A DNA stretch of 64,000 nucleotides from Trifolium pratense (Eukaryota; Streptophyta; Magnoliopsida; Fabales; Fabaceae), in the NCBI RefSeq assembly GCF_020283565.1, contig NC_060065.1, positions 20,002,866 through 20,066,865 of the forward strand, given 5' to 3'. The notes below the pieces were generated by a model. That model saw only the letters and a program-made list of their open reading frames with translations. It was not told the DNA's origin and ran no database searches. Position 1 is the stretch's first letter, and each line of letters starts with the position of its first letter. A program made the translations under genes and the position numbers. This document shows positions 1-11,561 of the stretch, piece after piece.

Positions 1-317
1 ATATGATGCAATCTACCACTTAATATATACAATACACAATACTTAAAATAGTAATTACACCTCATAAGTAAAGAAATATGCCATTCTTTACAGCACTTAC
101 TAATTCAAAGTTTAATTAAAAGATGAAGTTTATAATAACGTACTCGAAATGCTCGGCCAAGGGCATAATGCCTAAAAAGTTGAAAAGAAAGCTCCAAATA
201 CATTTAGCAATCATAATGAATAAATAAACTTACAATACATGACTATGAAATAATATATATACAAAAATTAATACCCCTTCTTCTCGCCTCAATGTAGAAA
301 AATTAATACCTGTGCCT
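1..317. other. 3' flank of the nucleolin-like gene
   Basis: AT-rich sequence immediately downstream, on the minus strand, of the stop codon of the RNA-binding protein gene. It should hold that gene's 3' UTR and poly(A) region. I see no other gene or recognisable repeat here; short open frames on both strands are chance. Confidence 0.5.
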
Positions 318-1709
318 TCACCAGTGCTCGGTATTGGCTGTCCAGTGCCTCCCTGCACCATGACTTCTGCCCCATCCAGTTCTCCCGCCATGGTCTCCTG
401 CATCCCTACCACCGACGTGATAGCCACCTCTACCACCACCTATACCATAATTATCACGTCTTATCCTTGGCTTTGCTCTTTCAACTGCCAGCCAATGATT
501 TCCAATGGCAGTTTGATCAAGTTTTAGTGCTTTATTATAGCCAACAGTATCCTTGAAGTCCAAATGAGCAAACCTGCAAATTTTGCAATGAGAGATTGGA
601 ATGCAATAGACACTGATTCTTGCATACAATATATTTTAGGGATTTCCTGCAACCACTTATCAATCATCACTTGCACAGGATTATATAGATATATTGTATA
701 TTATCCATCTGGATACATTTTCTCTAGATAACTTACAAATTGTGGCCTACCTACCACAGACCAAGCAACGACAGGCCTCATGCATAGCATTGAGCCAATT
801 TTATCTTTTAAAAGGCATGAACAGAATAGTTGTGTGACTAGTAATCTAAATTAGTTCTAGTTAGCTGTGGTTTATTATTCACCATCTAACAGCATGAGAA
901 AGTCTTTTTAGTGTCCCCTATATATAGATATAAAAATGTTACATTTCCGCTCAAGTTGCAGGTTTTGTGTTAAATATAACCTCTGGGGAAACCTTGACAT
1001 ATACAAAAGGGAAAATGTTAATGATAAAAAGAGAACACTAAACAAAATGGCATTATAAAGCAGAAATCATTCCTCGGCTTATATGATGAGCTGATACAAC
1101 CAGAAAATATTTGGTATAAACAATATAAAATCATTTTAATAAACAAGAAAATAATGTAATTAAGCAGGTGTTGCAAATAAATGAAAGTGTAATCCAGTTA
1201 GAAGATAAAAAGAAAATGGCACCGGAAAAGTGAAGTTTGAGTTAAGATATCTAAATATTCAATAGTACATCACAAATCTAAATATTCAATAGTACATCAC
1301 AAATTCTGTCAGAACAATGCCATACCCCTTAACAGTACCAGAATCAGGAAATTTTGGTATTGAGATCCTTGTAATCTCTCCGCAAGAACAGAAATGCTTA
1401 TACAGGCTAGCTTTTATCTGAAAGGCCAAAGTAGGCAATATTTACAGACCAATAACATGCAAATATGCAATGGAGAGAGATCAAGGCAATCTATTGCAGG
1501 AACAGATGCAACCAAATGAGGAAAAAAAAATAATTACCTTCTCTTCTGCAACGGATGTATCAAATCCAATCACAAATACAGTTAGAGGCTGAAAACTTTC
1601 GGCCTTCTGGAATGAGATGCTCGAGCTGCTTAAATTGTAACACAAGAACAAAGCTTTAAAATGTTAAACAAGCATTATTCTTAAGATTGACTAATATTGT
1701 ATTTATTGC

Positions 1710-1747
<38 letters not shown>

Positions 1748-3620
1748 AATGCATATATAGGGGGGTGTACGCAGGAGGGTTGGGTTTGGCCGAATTTAGC
1801 CAAACCCATTACCCGACCCGATCAAAGTTAAGTGGGTTGGGTTCAATGTAAAACTGGTATTTTTTATGTTAAACCCAAACCAAACCAACCCGGTGGTGAG
1901 TGGGTTGGGGTGGGTCAACGGGGTCATTAAATATAAGTTTTTTAAACAATTCTCAAAAAAATATATAGTTATGACATGTAAGTTTGCACTCAATAAATTT
2001 GCTCTTTGCTCTTCCATGAAATCTGATTTCCTCCCTTGATTATGCAGCAACCAGAAGTAGACCTAGCACACACATCTTCTACCCAATTGGAATCTATATA
2101 CCCAACATATCAGCGTGACCCCTATCAATGAAAACAAGCCCCTTTCAAGGTGACCTTTTCAATGTGGGACATGTGTCTTTTCCAATAAACCTCCTCATGC
2201 CTAGCACTATTTGGCTTGGTGTGTGAATAATAAGGTTGGAGGCCCCGTATATAAAATCCGATACCACCGTAGGATTGAATAATATTGTATTTCTTGTATA
2301 AAAGAGGGGAGAAAATACAGAGTCACAGACACACACACACACACACATTCACATGCGGCTTAACCTATTCAATCCCTAACATCAGGGAATGGAATCAATT
2401 AAAAAGGGGATAGTATATAAACAATACTAAAATATCTCAACAATTATAAAAGCTCTTTTTTAAAACTTGTCCAAAAGCAAAGTAAACAAAAAGTGTATAT
2501 AACAAATTACCCTCTGTTCGGGAAACATTCACCCTCTTCTGAAGCTGTACCAACTTTGATGGGACGGTTCATTAATCTTGTGTTATCCAACTCAAGAGCC
2601 TGTAATGAGAAAAGAAAATTGATTATTAGCTTAATTTGTCTTTTGTATTATGGGAGATAAAAACTATATAAGAGAACCTAGAGATATCAAATGTCAACCC
2701 TCTGTCACATTAAAATTAACCGCTATTTGAAAATCATGGGGTTGAATGAGAACAGGCTTGCTTGCCGTTGTATTGTGCACATATATGAAGGATATCTTTA
2801 GGATAAATATTTGAGGTAGGTGTACAATTCATGTCTTGACAGAACTGATACGGAGGAATATCCCCTTTTCCTTTGCATAGTTATGCACTACCAATTTAAA
2901 TATATATACTTGAACAAAACCATGTTCTGATATCGTACCTTTAGCTACACCAATCATAACAAAGCACCAACCACAGTTAAAATACTAGGAATGAGATGGA
3001 CATTACAATAAAATCAACATATTCAAATTTTGCTCGTACTATATAGGAAAAGTATAGCTTCAAAAGGTACGACTAACTCTGCTAGTAGCAGTTCTAAAAT
3101 GATCTGTACAAACTACACAAGGTCAAAAGGCTTGCCTTTTCTGCTGCTTCTGCGGTTGCAAACTCAACATCCACATGGAGTCGGACATCAACAACTTCTC
3201 CGCAATCTTTGAAAATATTTTCACTGAAAACATTTGAAATTAAAAAATTAAAACAGATAATAATCAATAAGAACCAGAAAGAAAATTAATACATACATTT
3301 CAGCCCGTTCCACATCGAATGACAAATTTCTAACACATATTGTTTTTGATGCATCATTTTTCGCTTTTCCGATAGATGGGGTTTCAGGCTGCAAAATTCA
3401 AAGAATAACCATTATATCACTGATTTGATAATTTACATTGCAATAAAAGAGAGGATATTGGTCATTACAACTTTACTCTCAGCAGGGGCAGCATCAAACA
3501 TCTCTATATCTTTAACCTCCTCCTTTGCACAAGTCAACTATACAATAAAGAAGTTAACTTGTCAGCAGCATTGATAAGTAGATAATTATACAGATAAAAA
3601 ACTGATAAAACCATGTGAAT

Positions 3621-3688
<68 letters not shown>

Positions 3689-6600
3689 CGCCCATTCGTG
3701 TGCAGAAAATGATGCAACAAACTAATATGAAAGAGAAAAAATTACTTTGTCTTCCGCAAGGGATGTATCAAAACACTTCACAGGTACAGTTTGAGACTGA
3801 ATTTTTTCATCCTTATGGAATAAGCTGCTCCAGGACCAGCTGCTTAAATTATTAAGGAAAGAGAAATAGGAAGATGTTGATCAATAGAAGATAATAAAGG
3901 CTCTTCTGCTTATGCTTGAAAAAACGCCTTAAAAATCAAAAGATGTGTATAAAAGATTTTACAATTAACTCTGTTTCCCTTGAAACTCAAACACACACTA
4001 CGAGCAAAAAAGAGAGAATAAATCATTACCTTCTATTAGGGGAATATTTACCCCTTTCCTGAGCTAAACCAACAAACATAAGACGATTAAAAAATACTTT
4101 CTTGTTCAACGCAAGAGCCTACAAGTAGAAACGCAAATCAATTCTTAGTTCAATAAGTCTTTGAGTAGAAGAATCCAACAAGTGTAAGCATAGATGATGT
4201 AAGAGGCACAGCAACCACACACACAGAGATATTAAGAACTAAGGGCAGACAAACCATGCGTTTACAATAGAAAGTTTGTTCAAAGGGCTATGCGTTAAAA
4301 TCCAATAAGGCCTAAAACTACCCCTCGAGGAATGATTGACTTTATCATATGTTTTAATGCTCAAGGGGTATCTGATGAAAAAATTATACAACACAATACC
4401 CACAATAAACAACTGGTTAGATCATAATATAGTGTAGTAGCATATGCTATCAAGCCAACCAGAAAGCCTAATATTTAAATTTTGAAGACTAACTTTGCCA
4501 CGACAACTGCTATATTGGCCGCTACACTGAACTGCTCAGCTAATGTGTGTCTTGTAGCAGCCTAAATAAATCCTTACATAACTTAATTAAAAAATAGAAA
4601 AAGTTATTTTAAGAAATGTTCCCTATACTTTTAAAAAAGTCTCACATTGGCTGGGAATCAAAGCTAAGGATAGTTTATACTCACTCCTCTACCCAACGTG
4701 GTGCTTTTTACGAAGGGCAAAACCGTGAGGGCTTTACACAAGACCCAAAGCGGAGAATACCTCAAAAATCCTGCGTTGTGGACTTGAGGTTGGAACAATG
4801 GCGAGCTAGGTAGGGGTCAAACCTATGCCAAACTCAAGGGCTGACAGACCCTTTAGCCTCGACTGGTGGGCTATTGTTCCAATACACAAAAAAGTCCCAC
4901 ATTGCTTGGAAATTTAGAAGTAACACCCACACTCCTCTATCCAACGAGACAACTTTTGCAAAGGACAAACTTGTGACGGCTTTACACAAGACCCAAAACA
5001 AACAATACCTCAAAAATGTGGTGCCATCAACTTAAGGTCGGAACAGGAACCAAATGAAGTCAGTAAATTCCATCGAAAATTCTAGGAAAGAAAAAAGTAT
5101 TGGAATAAAATGAAACAGCCAAAATTTTACCCCGAGTATATATGAAAAGTATATGGCATTATTGCTTTTTGGCAGTTCAAAAATGACTTGTACGGCCACA
5201 AGTTTTACCTTTTGTGCTGCTTCTGCTGTGGCAAACTGAACATGTCCATAGCCTTTAAACTTTCCTTCGCGATCTGTATGGAGACGAACATCAACGATTT
5301 CTCCACAATCTTTGAAAAGATTTTCCCTGAACAATAATAAAATGAGAATACTGACACATAAAATAATTCATTATTGTCAAAAAAAATAATTCATTAGCAC
5401 CAGCACAAAAAAACATATTAAATACAGACATATTAGCTCGTTCCACGGAGTATGACAAGTTTCTGACATATATGGTCTTTGATGCACCATTTGTTTCATT
5501 TGGTGTAGCTGGACTTTTAGGCTGCAAAATTCCAGAAAATAACGCAACTGATTAGCAAATTGAAATTGCAGGAAGAAAGGATATTGGTCATTTCAAACAC
5601 TTGTTTCTATGGAAGCAGCATCAAACATATCCAACAAATACAATATTTACTGATAAAAACACTAATTTACCAATGAAAATATGAAATAAGGAGATCTTCA
5701 TGCAATCTTGTGCAGGAATATATGCAACAACTAAATATGATCGAGAAAAAATCACCTTGTTTTCTACAAGGGATGCGTCAAAACCCTTTACAGTGTGAGA
5801 TTGAAGATTTCCAACCTTATGGAATGAGCTGCTCAAGTTGCTAAAATCATTAACAGGGAAATCAGAAATGTGGCATAAGGCAAGATATTTAAAAGAATCA
5901 TTTAACATGTTTGGGGCTAGTTTGCTTATGATTTTCAAAATTTCCTTTTTAATTTCAAACCAAATGCACTGTATCCAAGGAAGGATCAGACCTGCACAGG
6001 CCTATTGTAGGGAGTTTTCCCATACATTTGTAATGGTCTAATAGATAGATTTCACGAAAAGCATGTTTCATAATTAAAATAACATGTTCCTAAATTTTAA
6101 AACAAATATTTAAATTTATTGGTTAAAAAAAGTAAGAACATTATCTTCTTAAAAGGAGTTTTTAGTGCTTAAACAGCTAGATCATTATAAAATGATTGTT
6201 TAACTCAAATTTAATCAACAACCATATGCAATTCAAATGAATTACCTTTTATAGGGGGGATAATCACTCTTTTCTACAGCTATACTAACTTTGATGTGAC
6301 GATTCAATAATTCTGTATTATCCAATTTAAGGGCCTGTGATTATTAAAAAAAAAAAAAAAAAGTGACTCTTAACTCAATACGTCTTTGCAGAGAGCAAGG
6401 GTACAGAAAATATACCCATAGATAAGAACCATATCTCAACACAAGCAATATGTGAAGTATAAAAGAAAATCTAGGGATATCAATGTCAACACCCCACAAA
6501 AACTAAATGTTATGCAAAGACTAAGAGAACACATGGTGGTTATTGTATTATGGACAAATATAGAGGATATCGCAGTGATAAATGGCCAAGCATAACAAGA

Positions 6601-7797
6601 AGTATAAAAGTTGCAACCAATGAACCTGTTAAAATATAGTATTTATGTATATAAAAAAGTTAACATGAAGTTATGCGACAATACTTGTTGATTGGACGAG
6701 TCCACTATAGTACCACATTATTAAAATTAAAATGCATTACATTACTTAGTAATACAAGTAAGAATAACATTTACAAGGCGTGCAACAATGTCTTTTAATA
6801 AGATCAAATTATTCAAATTTTACCCTAAGCTTATAGGAAAAAGTATATGGCATTGTTGCTTCGAAAGGTAAAACTATCTTTGAATTGTTTTTTGCTGTAA
6901 AATGATTTGCACAGCCACAGACTACATAAGGGCAAACACTTACTTTTTGTGCTGCTTCTGCTGTTCCAAACTCAACATGTCCAAAGCCTCTAAACCTCCC
7001 TTCGGGATCTATGCTGAATCGAACATCAACAACTTCACCGCAATCTTTGAAAATATCTTCCCTGAATAATTTTGAAATTAGAAAATAATCCAAAACATAA
7101 TCGACAAGAAGTTGTGTGAAAAATAATACATACATATCAGTCCGTTCCACACTATATGACAGGTTTCTAACAAATATTGTCTTCGATTCAGCATATTTTC
7201 CAGTTAGTGTGACTGGGGTTTCATGCTGCAAAAAATACAGGAAATAACATTGCATAACTGATATGGTGATTTACATTGCAGGAAGAAAAAAATGGTTGAT
7301 TACAACTTTCGTTTCAATGGAGGCAGCATCAAACATTTCTACATCCTTAACTTCTTCCATGTCTTCTATGCCTCAATAAACATTTAAAAAAAAAAATTAA
7401 AAAAAAGGAACTTTTCAGCAGTCATGGGAAAAAGTATTATGAAATGCTTACCCTTTCCTGAGGTGTTTTGGAAATTTTTTCCTCGTTGTACTCTGGACTC
7501 TCTAAATCTTCAGGCTGCAATGAAAAGAAAGGCATGAAGATAGTAAAATAAAATGATAAAATAGCAGGTAAATGCTGGTTAAGTTGAGGATATTCTTTTT
7601 TTGACTAAAACCAACTTCCATCTTTATCTTTTGTGCCCCTTCATCTCTTAGTTCAGAGCCATCACCCATACAAATAACAAAGACAAAAACCAACTTCACC
7701 AATCCTCAGCAAATAATGGATCCGTTTTGAATTTCCAGATTACTATTCATGGCAAATCAATACACCAAACCGTCTACCATCATATAACCCCCCCCCC

Positions 7798-7828
<31 letters not shown>

Positions 7829-8678
7829 ACACACAACCACCTAAAACTGAATGAGTCTTTGATAACAGAGCACCCGACAAATTAAAATACATCTTCTATT
7901 TTCTTCTAACCGAATTATACATGACCACAGAAAATCATAATTTTTCAACAATTAACCCATTTTCTTTATACATATATTAGAGCACAAGAATTAACAACCA
8001 ACAGTAGTCAATAACTCAATACTTACATTATCCTCACCAAAGCTTCTGGGAGAGTCAGAATCTGCGCTACCATCATCCAATGATTCCAAAGTAGCACAAC
8101 CAGTAGCAGATTCATTTTCCGCTTCAAGTTTCTGAACACAAGGCAAACAAAAATCATAACCAGAATCAATAAAACAGTAGTACAAATATCCATCTAAAAA
8201 TTATAAATGCGTAAACTGAGAAGCTAATTACTCATCCAAAAAACATACATTATCATGTTCAGAATAATCTGGATTAATTTCTTCCTCATTCTCTTGCTTT
8301 ACAACAACATCATCTCTCTTCTGCTTCTTTGTAATCACTTCCTCCTGATCTTCATCCTCACACTCTCTTTTGCCTATAGAAAATTTTATTTTATTTTTAA
8401 TTTAAACAAAAACAGTACATAAACTAAAACCTTGGGCAATAAATCAAAAACCTAATCCAAATTGACAAATGAAAGCAAATAAAATAGGGAAAAATTAAAA
8501 TTACGAATTTTTGGTGGTGGAATTGCATTATCACAGACCTACAAAAAAAATGGGGAAACAAGTTTAGATTAATTATACCAAGTAAGAACAAAATCAAAGA
8601 TCAAAGAATTGACAATGAAAATTGAAATTGGTTAAAGGATAATTGAAAACGCACTTCGGATTCAGATTCATTGGCCAT
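318..8678 (-). CDS. Nucleolin-like protein with four RRM domains
   Basis: Exons read by eye (minus strand, high to low): 8678-8655, 8538-8505, 8373-8249, 8131-8027, 7514-7452, 7225-7134, 7061-6944, 6334-6246, 5840-5756, 5521-5430, 5326-5209, 4118-4030, 3842-3746, 3537-3472, 3388-3297, 3223-3136, 2599-2511, 1628-1538, 1417-1326, 573-318. The phases join into about 634 residues. An acidic, Lys/Arg-containing N-terminus comes first. RRM-a has IFVRNL near 134 and RGFGHVEF near 172. RRM-b has IYVRNL near 262 and KGYGHVQF near 300. RRM-c has ICVRNL near 416 but no RNP1. RRM-d has TVFVIGF near 505 and KGFAHLDF near 549. A Gly/Arg-rich tail follows (about 590-630). This order is that of plant nucleolin, which binds pre-rRNA and acts in nucleolar rRNA transcription and processing. 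The usual plant form has two RRMs, so the extra copies are unusual. The candidate exon at 7365-7307 is left out because it breaks phase. A nucleolin-related diverged paralogue is the main alternative. Confidence 0.82.
1712..1744. repeat. (AG)n microsatellite
   Basis: Uninterrupted AG dinucleotide run inside an intron of the nucleolin-like gene. Confidence 0.95.
2326..2347. repeat. (CA)n microsatellite
   Basis: Short CA dinucleotide run in an intron of the nucleolin-like gene. Confidence 0.85.
3625..3686. repeat. (GA)n microsatellite, about 31 units
   Basis: Long uninterrupted GA run in an intron of the nucleolin-like gene. It lies in the repeated exon block, but not at the same place as the AG run at 1712. 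Confidence 0.95.
4630..5045. repeat. Two tandem copies of a dispersed repeat
   Basis: Two diverged direct copies (about 4630-4860 and 4888-5045). Each begins near AAAAGTC(T/C)CACATTG, carries GGCTTTACACAAGACCCAAA, and ends near a GGTYGGAACA box. Related sequence occurs in an intron of genes C and D (41195-41400 and 59845-60058). I could not assign it to a transposon class. Confidence 0.55.
7307..7365 (-). other. Decaying linker exon of the nucleolin-like gene
   Basis: This segment encodes a linker like that of the exon at 3537-3472 (EEVKDVEMFDAA here, EEVKDIEMFDAA there), and it has an acceptor and a possible donor. It is 59 bases long, not a multiple of three, so including it between two phase-0 exons shifts the frame. 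Its relative near 5640-5595 has lost both clear splice sites. It is probably skipped, or causes an aberrant transcript. Confidence 0.5.
7788..7834. repeat. Poly(C) tract followed by (AC)n
   Basis: About 27 consecutive C bases run straight into an AC dinucleotide array, within an intron of the nucleolin-like gene. The exact length may be unreliable because such tracts are hard to sequence. Confidence 0.9.
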
Positions 8679-9692
8679 ATTTGAGGTGAATCGAATGAGA
8701 GAATTGGGATTGATCTAGCCGTTAGGGTTAGGGATTTCTTCTAATTCCGAGCAACTCGCGCCAATGCTATACGGTGCGTTTTTCTTCTCAGTTCACTGAT
8801 TTTGCAAGTTGTCAAATTGGAGATTCGTACAAAGATTTTAAAAGAACTAATGTAATAACTAATTAAATTATAAAATTTATAATTAATTAATAATAATTAA
8901 TGTTTATGTGAGTTTAAGTGAATTAGATTCGAAGATTAGCTATGGATTTGTATTATTTATATATTATTATGTGTTCTCTCTGTTTGACGACTCGTTAAAT
9001 AGACTTGAATCTCTAATTTTGTGGGCTCTCTTTTAACTCTAAGGTTTTAAAAATATAGAGAATGAAAAAATATGGAGGGAAAAGATGAGAGATAAATAGA
9101 AATGTGCATTAACATTTCCTTTCTAAAAATATAGATCATCCTTATCAATTATGAAATCAAAAATTTAAACTTGAAATTATATGAGCATGTGACATTATGA
9201 AATCAATTATGGACAATGTTTTATCCATTCTAATGTGATACAAACAACGCTTAAGTCTCTCACGCGCGAGCATATAAAGATATGTTTAACCACTAGAATG
9301 CGACTAAAACATTGTTCTCTAAAAATCAACCAACCAACAAATATTTTTTACCCGAGAACTACGTGGGCTTTGAATTTCCCATCGTCGCACCCAGGAATAC
9401 GTTGGAGCAAGATTCAACATCTTGTCAAGCCCAATAATAAAAAACTAACTTTGTCCCCTTTTGTATATACACGAATAAAAAAGTAATATCTATAACAATA
9501 TATAAAAATGATAGGTGAGTTTGGGATGAACTTTTCAATATACTTATTTTACCCTTGACTTATTTTCACAACTTCCATTAACTAATGGGTTATTTTAAAT
9601 TAAAAAAAAATCAAATCATAAATATGTGAATAAGTGGCAAATGGGTTGGTTGCCTATACATGACGGTTACCAATTTAATACTATGTCTATAA
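8679..9692. other. Intergenic, promoter side of the nucleolin-like gene
   Basis: AT-rich sequence upstream of the minus-strand start codon at 8678. The transcript start is likely within the first few hundred bases. No recognisable gene is present; the 83-residue open frame at 9235-9486 has no motif I know. Confidence 0.45.
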
Positions 9693-9878
9693 TCTATAAT
9701 ATATATAAAGAGGATGCAAATATTTTTTGTGTTTATTTTTTATAATACCAACAATACCCTTATATTTTTTAGCAATAAAAATCTTTTATTAACAAATTCA
9801 TCATAACATAAGAAATGTCTTTTTTTGGACATAAGTCAGACACAGGCAGGCGCGGAACGCGCCTGTCTGGCCCGCTAG
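9693..9878 (+). mobile_element. Small non-autonomous Helitron
   Basis: It starts with TC after an A and ends CTAG before a T, the expected A/T host junction. A GC-rich hairpin with an 8-bp stem (CAGGCGCG, loop GAA, CGCGCCTG) lies about 10 bases before the CTAG. The 5' segment AAAGAGGATGCAAATATTTTTTG matches, with changes, the 5' end of the reverse-oriented Helitron at 50503-51627. At 186 bp it encodes nothing. Confidence 0.7.
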
Positions 9879-9929
9879 TGTAAATAAAAGCAAGACATTA
9901 ATAAAAAGCACGCAAACAAGTTAAAAAAA

Positions 9930-10190
9930 CATTTTCTTAACCCTAAGCTAATAAGGAGGTTTCCGTTGAGTACAACGGATGTGAGTGATGGTAATACTTT
10001 TTCCCTTGTATAACCGGCTCCCGAACCCGACATTGATTGTGATGACCATGTCTTAGCCCTTTTTAGGTTTTATCGATATTTTCCTTTTTCTTCTAAAATA
10101 AATAAAGTTTGGTGGCGATTATGTGTTTCATTTCACACGTAATCACGCTCTGGCGTTTTTCGCGGCACGACACCTAACTATTCTCCACCT
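9930..10190. mobile_element. Probable LTR-retrotransposon relic
   Basis: The segment carries phrases such as CGGCTCCCGAACCCGACATTG and GGCGTTTTTCGCGGCACGAC, which resemble the LTR/leader region of large plant Ty3/gypsy elements. No paired LTR or coding region is seen. The class is my recollection of the family style, not a search result. Confidence 0.35.
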
Positions 10191-11561
10191 TGACTTAAGC
10201 AAACGAGTAACCAAGGAATTTGGGTTTTGAATAATATTTCATCCTTGTTGTGCCACATTTTGCCTTAGGACAAGCAAGCCGCTCCCATGACAACCATCAA
10301 ATAACTCTACTAGCTATTATTTCCACCACTACCCCACTATAAGGTATTGATTATTTTTTCTATATCGTATATGAACAAAGAAGAAAGAATAAACATACTC
10401 GTGACATAAGTCAAAATAACTTGAAGTACCGACTTTATGATAACCTATTTACCACCCTTTGAGAAAGCTCTGCCACTCCACCCACGGATTCATTCTCTGC
10501 CAGATGCAATTTAAGAGAAAATGGCCTTCTTACTTCACCCTATAAATAGGTACTTGTACCAGCTAACACGTGACACACATCCAATATACGATAGAGATCT
10601 TTCCGAGCACTAGAGACATTTTTATTTTAGGTGTATTTAAACTGCACTAGTTGTGTTGTGTGCGATAAGAGGGCTTGCAATTTTTTTGTGAACAAATTGT
10701 AATTGAGAATATTTGCATTATTTTTGTTCTTATAAAAATTTAAAATTAAGCATAGAGTTTGAAAGGTTTACATTAATTTTTATTGTAAAAAAAATTATTA
10801 TGAATTGTTTTTATTTATGGTGTAGAAAATTTCTTTAGTTGCTTTCCCACCAAATTTATCACACTGTGTCACTATATATTAATCACACATGCTATCCAAC
10901 CACCACTAGCATCGGGAGAAGTCTCCATTTTCCTCCTCTCTTATACATGTTTAGGAATAGGATTTTGGTGGAATATATAGCTCAACTGATTAAGTTAATT
11001 GACCTAAAAATTAGGGAGTTAGAGCTCCAAAAATCAAGTCCAGAAAAAAAAAAAAAACTAACATAACATTATAATATACTAACAATTTGTCATTCAAATT
11101 AAAAAGACATCTTAAACCGCTACGCTGCTTAATTAAATATACGGTTGACACACCATCACTTGATGCTTGAATTTTGTTTAATATACTCCAAATTATATAT
11201 ATGAAACTTTTATACACAAAAATATTTATTTATGATAGAATTGATGGACTAATGTGAATAAATAAATAAATAATTTTATTTATTTATCCTAAACTTTATT
11301 TATTATTTAATTAAGTCTAATTTATATAAATAATTGTTAAAGTCATTAAATTACAACATATACAGCATATAATTATATATTATTGTTTGTGGAAAATATA
11401 CTTCAGCGTACAATATTTGATAGCAACAGTTTTGTCTAAAACATGGATGGTCCAAACTTTCCTAGGAGCATGATATTATAGAATTTTCAAAGCCACACTT
11501 CTTTATAGTATTATCACAATTCATATTTCATACCCTCTAAACAAAAACACAGAAGAAAAAA
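10191..11561. promoter_or_regulatory. Upstream region of P450 gene A
   Basis: No gene is visible. Two points bear on regulation: a block at 11431-11482 is conserved in the gene B upstream region, and a TATA-like TATAGTA lies at 11504-11510, about 52 bases before the ATG. The rest is AT-rich and unremarkable. Confidence 0.45.
11431..11482 (+). promoter_or_regulatory. Upstream block shared by genes A and B
   Basis: The segment around CATGGATGGTCCAAA and the following GGAGCATG is nearly the same as 31474-31524, and each lies 80-150 bases before the ATG of its gene. The surrounding sequence is far less alike, so this may be a retained cis element or simply a well-preserved patch of an ancestral promoter. 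Confidence 0.45.

Noticed and set aside
318..629. The 103-codon minus-strand frame taken as a separate small Gly-rich protein
   Set aside because: Its first part is intron. From 573 on it is the last exon of the nucleolin-like gene, in phase with the RRM exon at 1417-1326.
1775..2060. Possible transposon end at the GGGTTGGGTTTGG-rich stretch
   Set aside because: It resembles hAT-type MITE ends, but I found no matching inverted end or target duplication on the other side.
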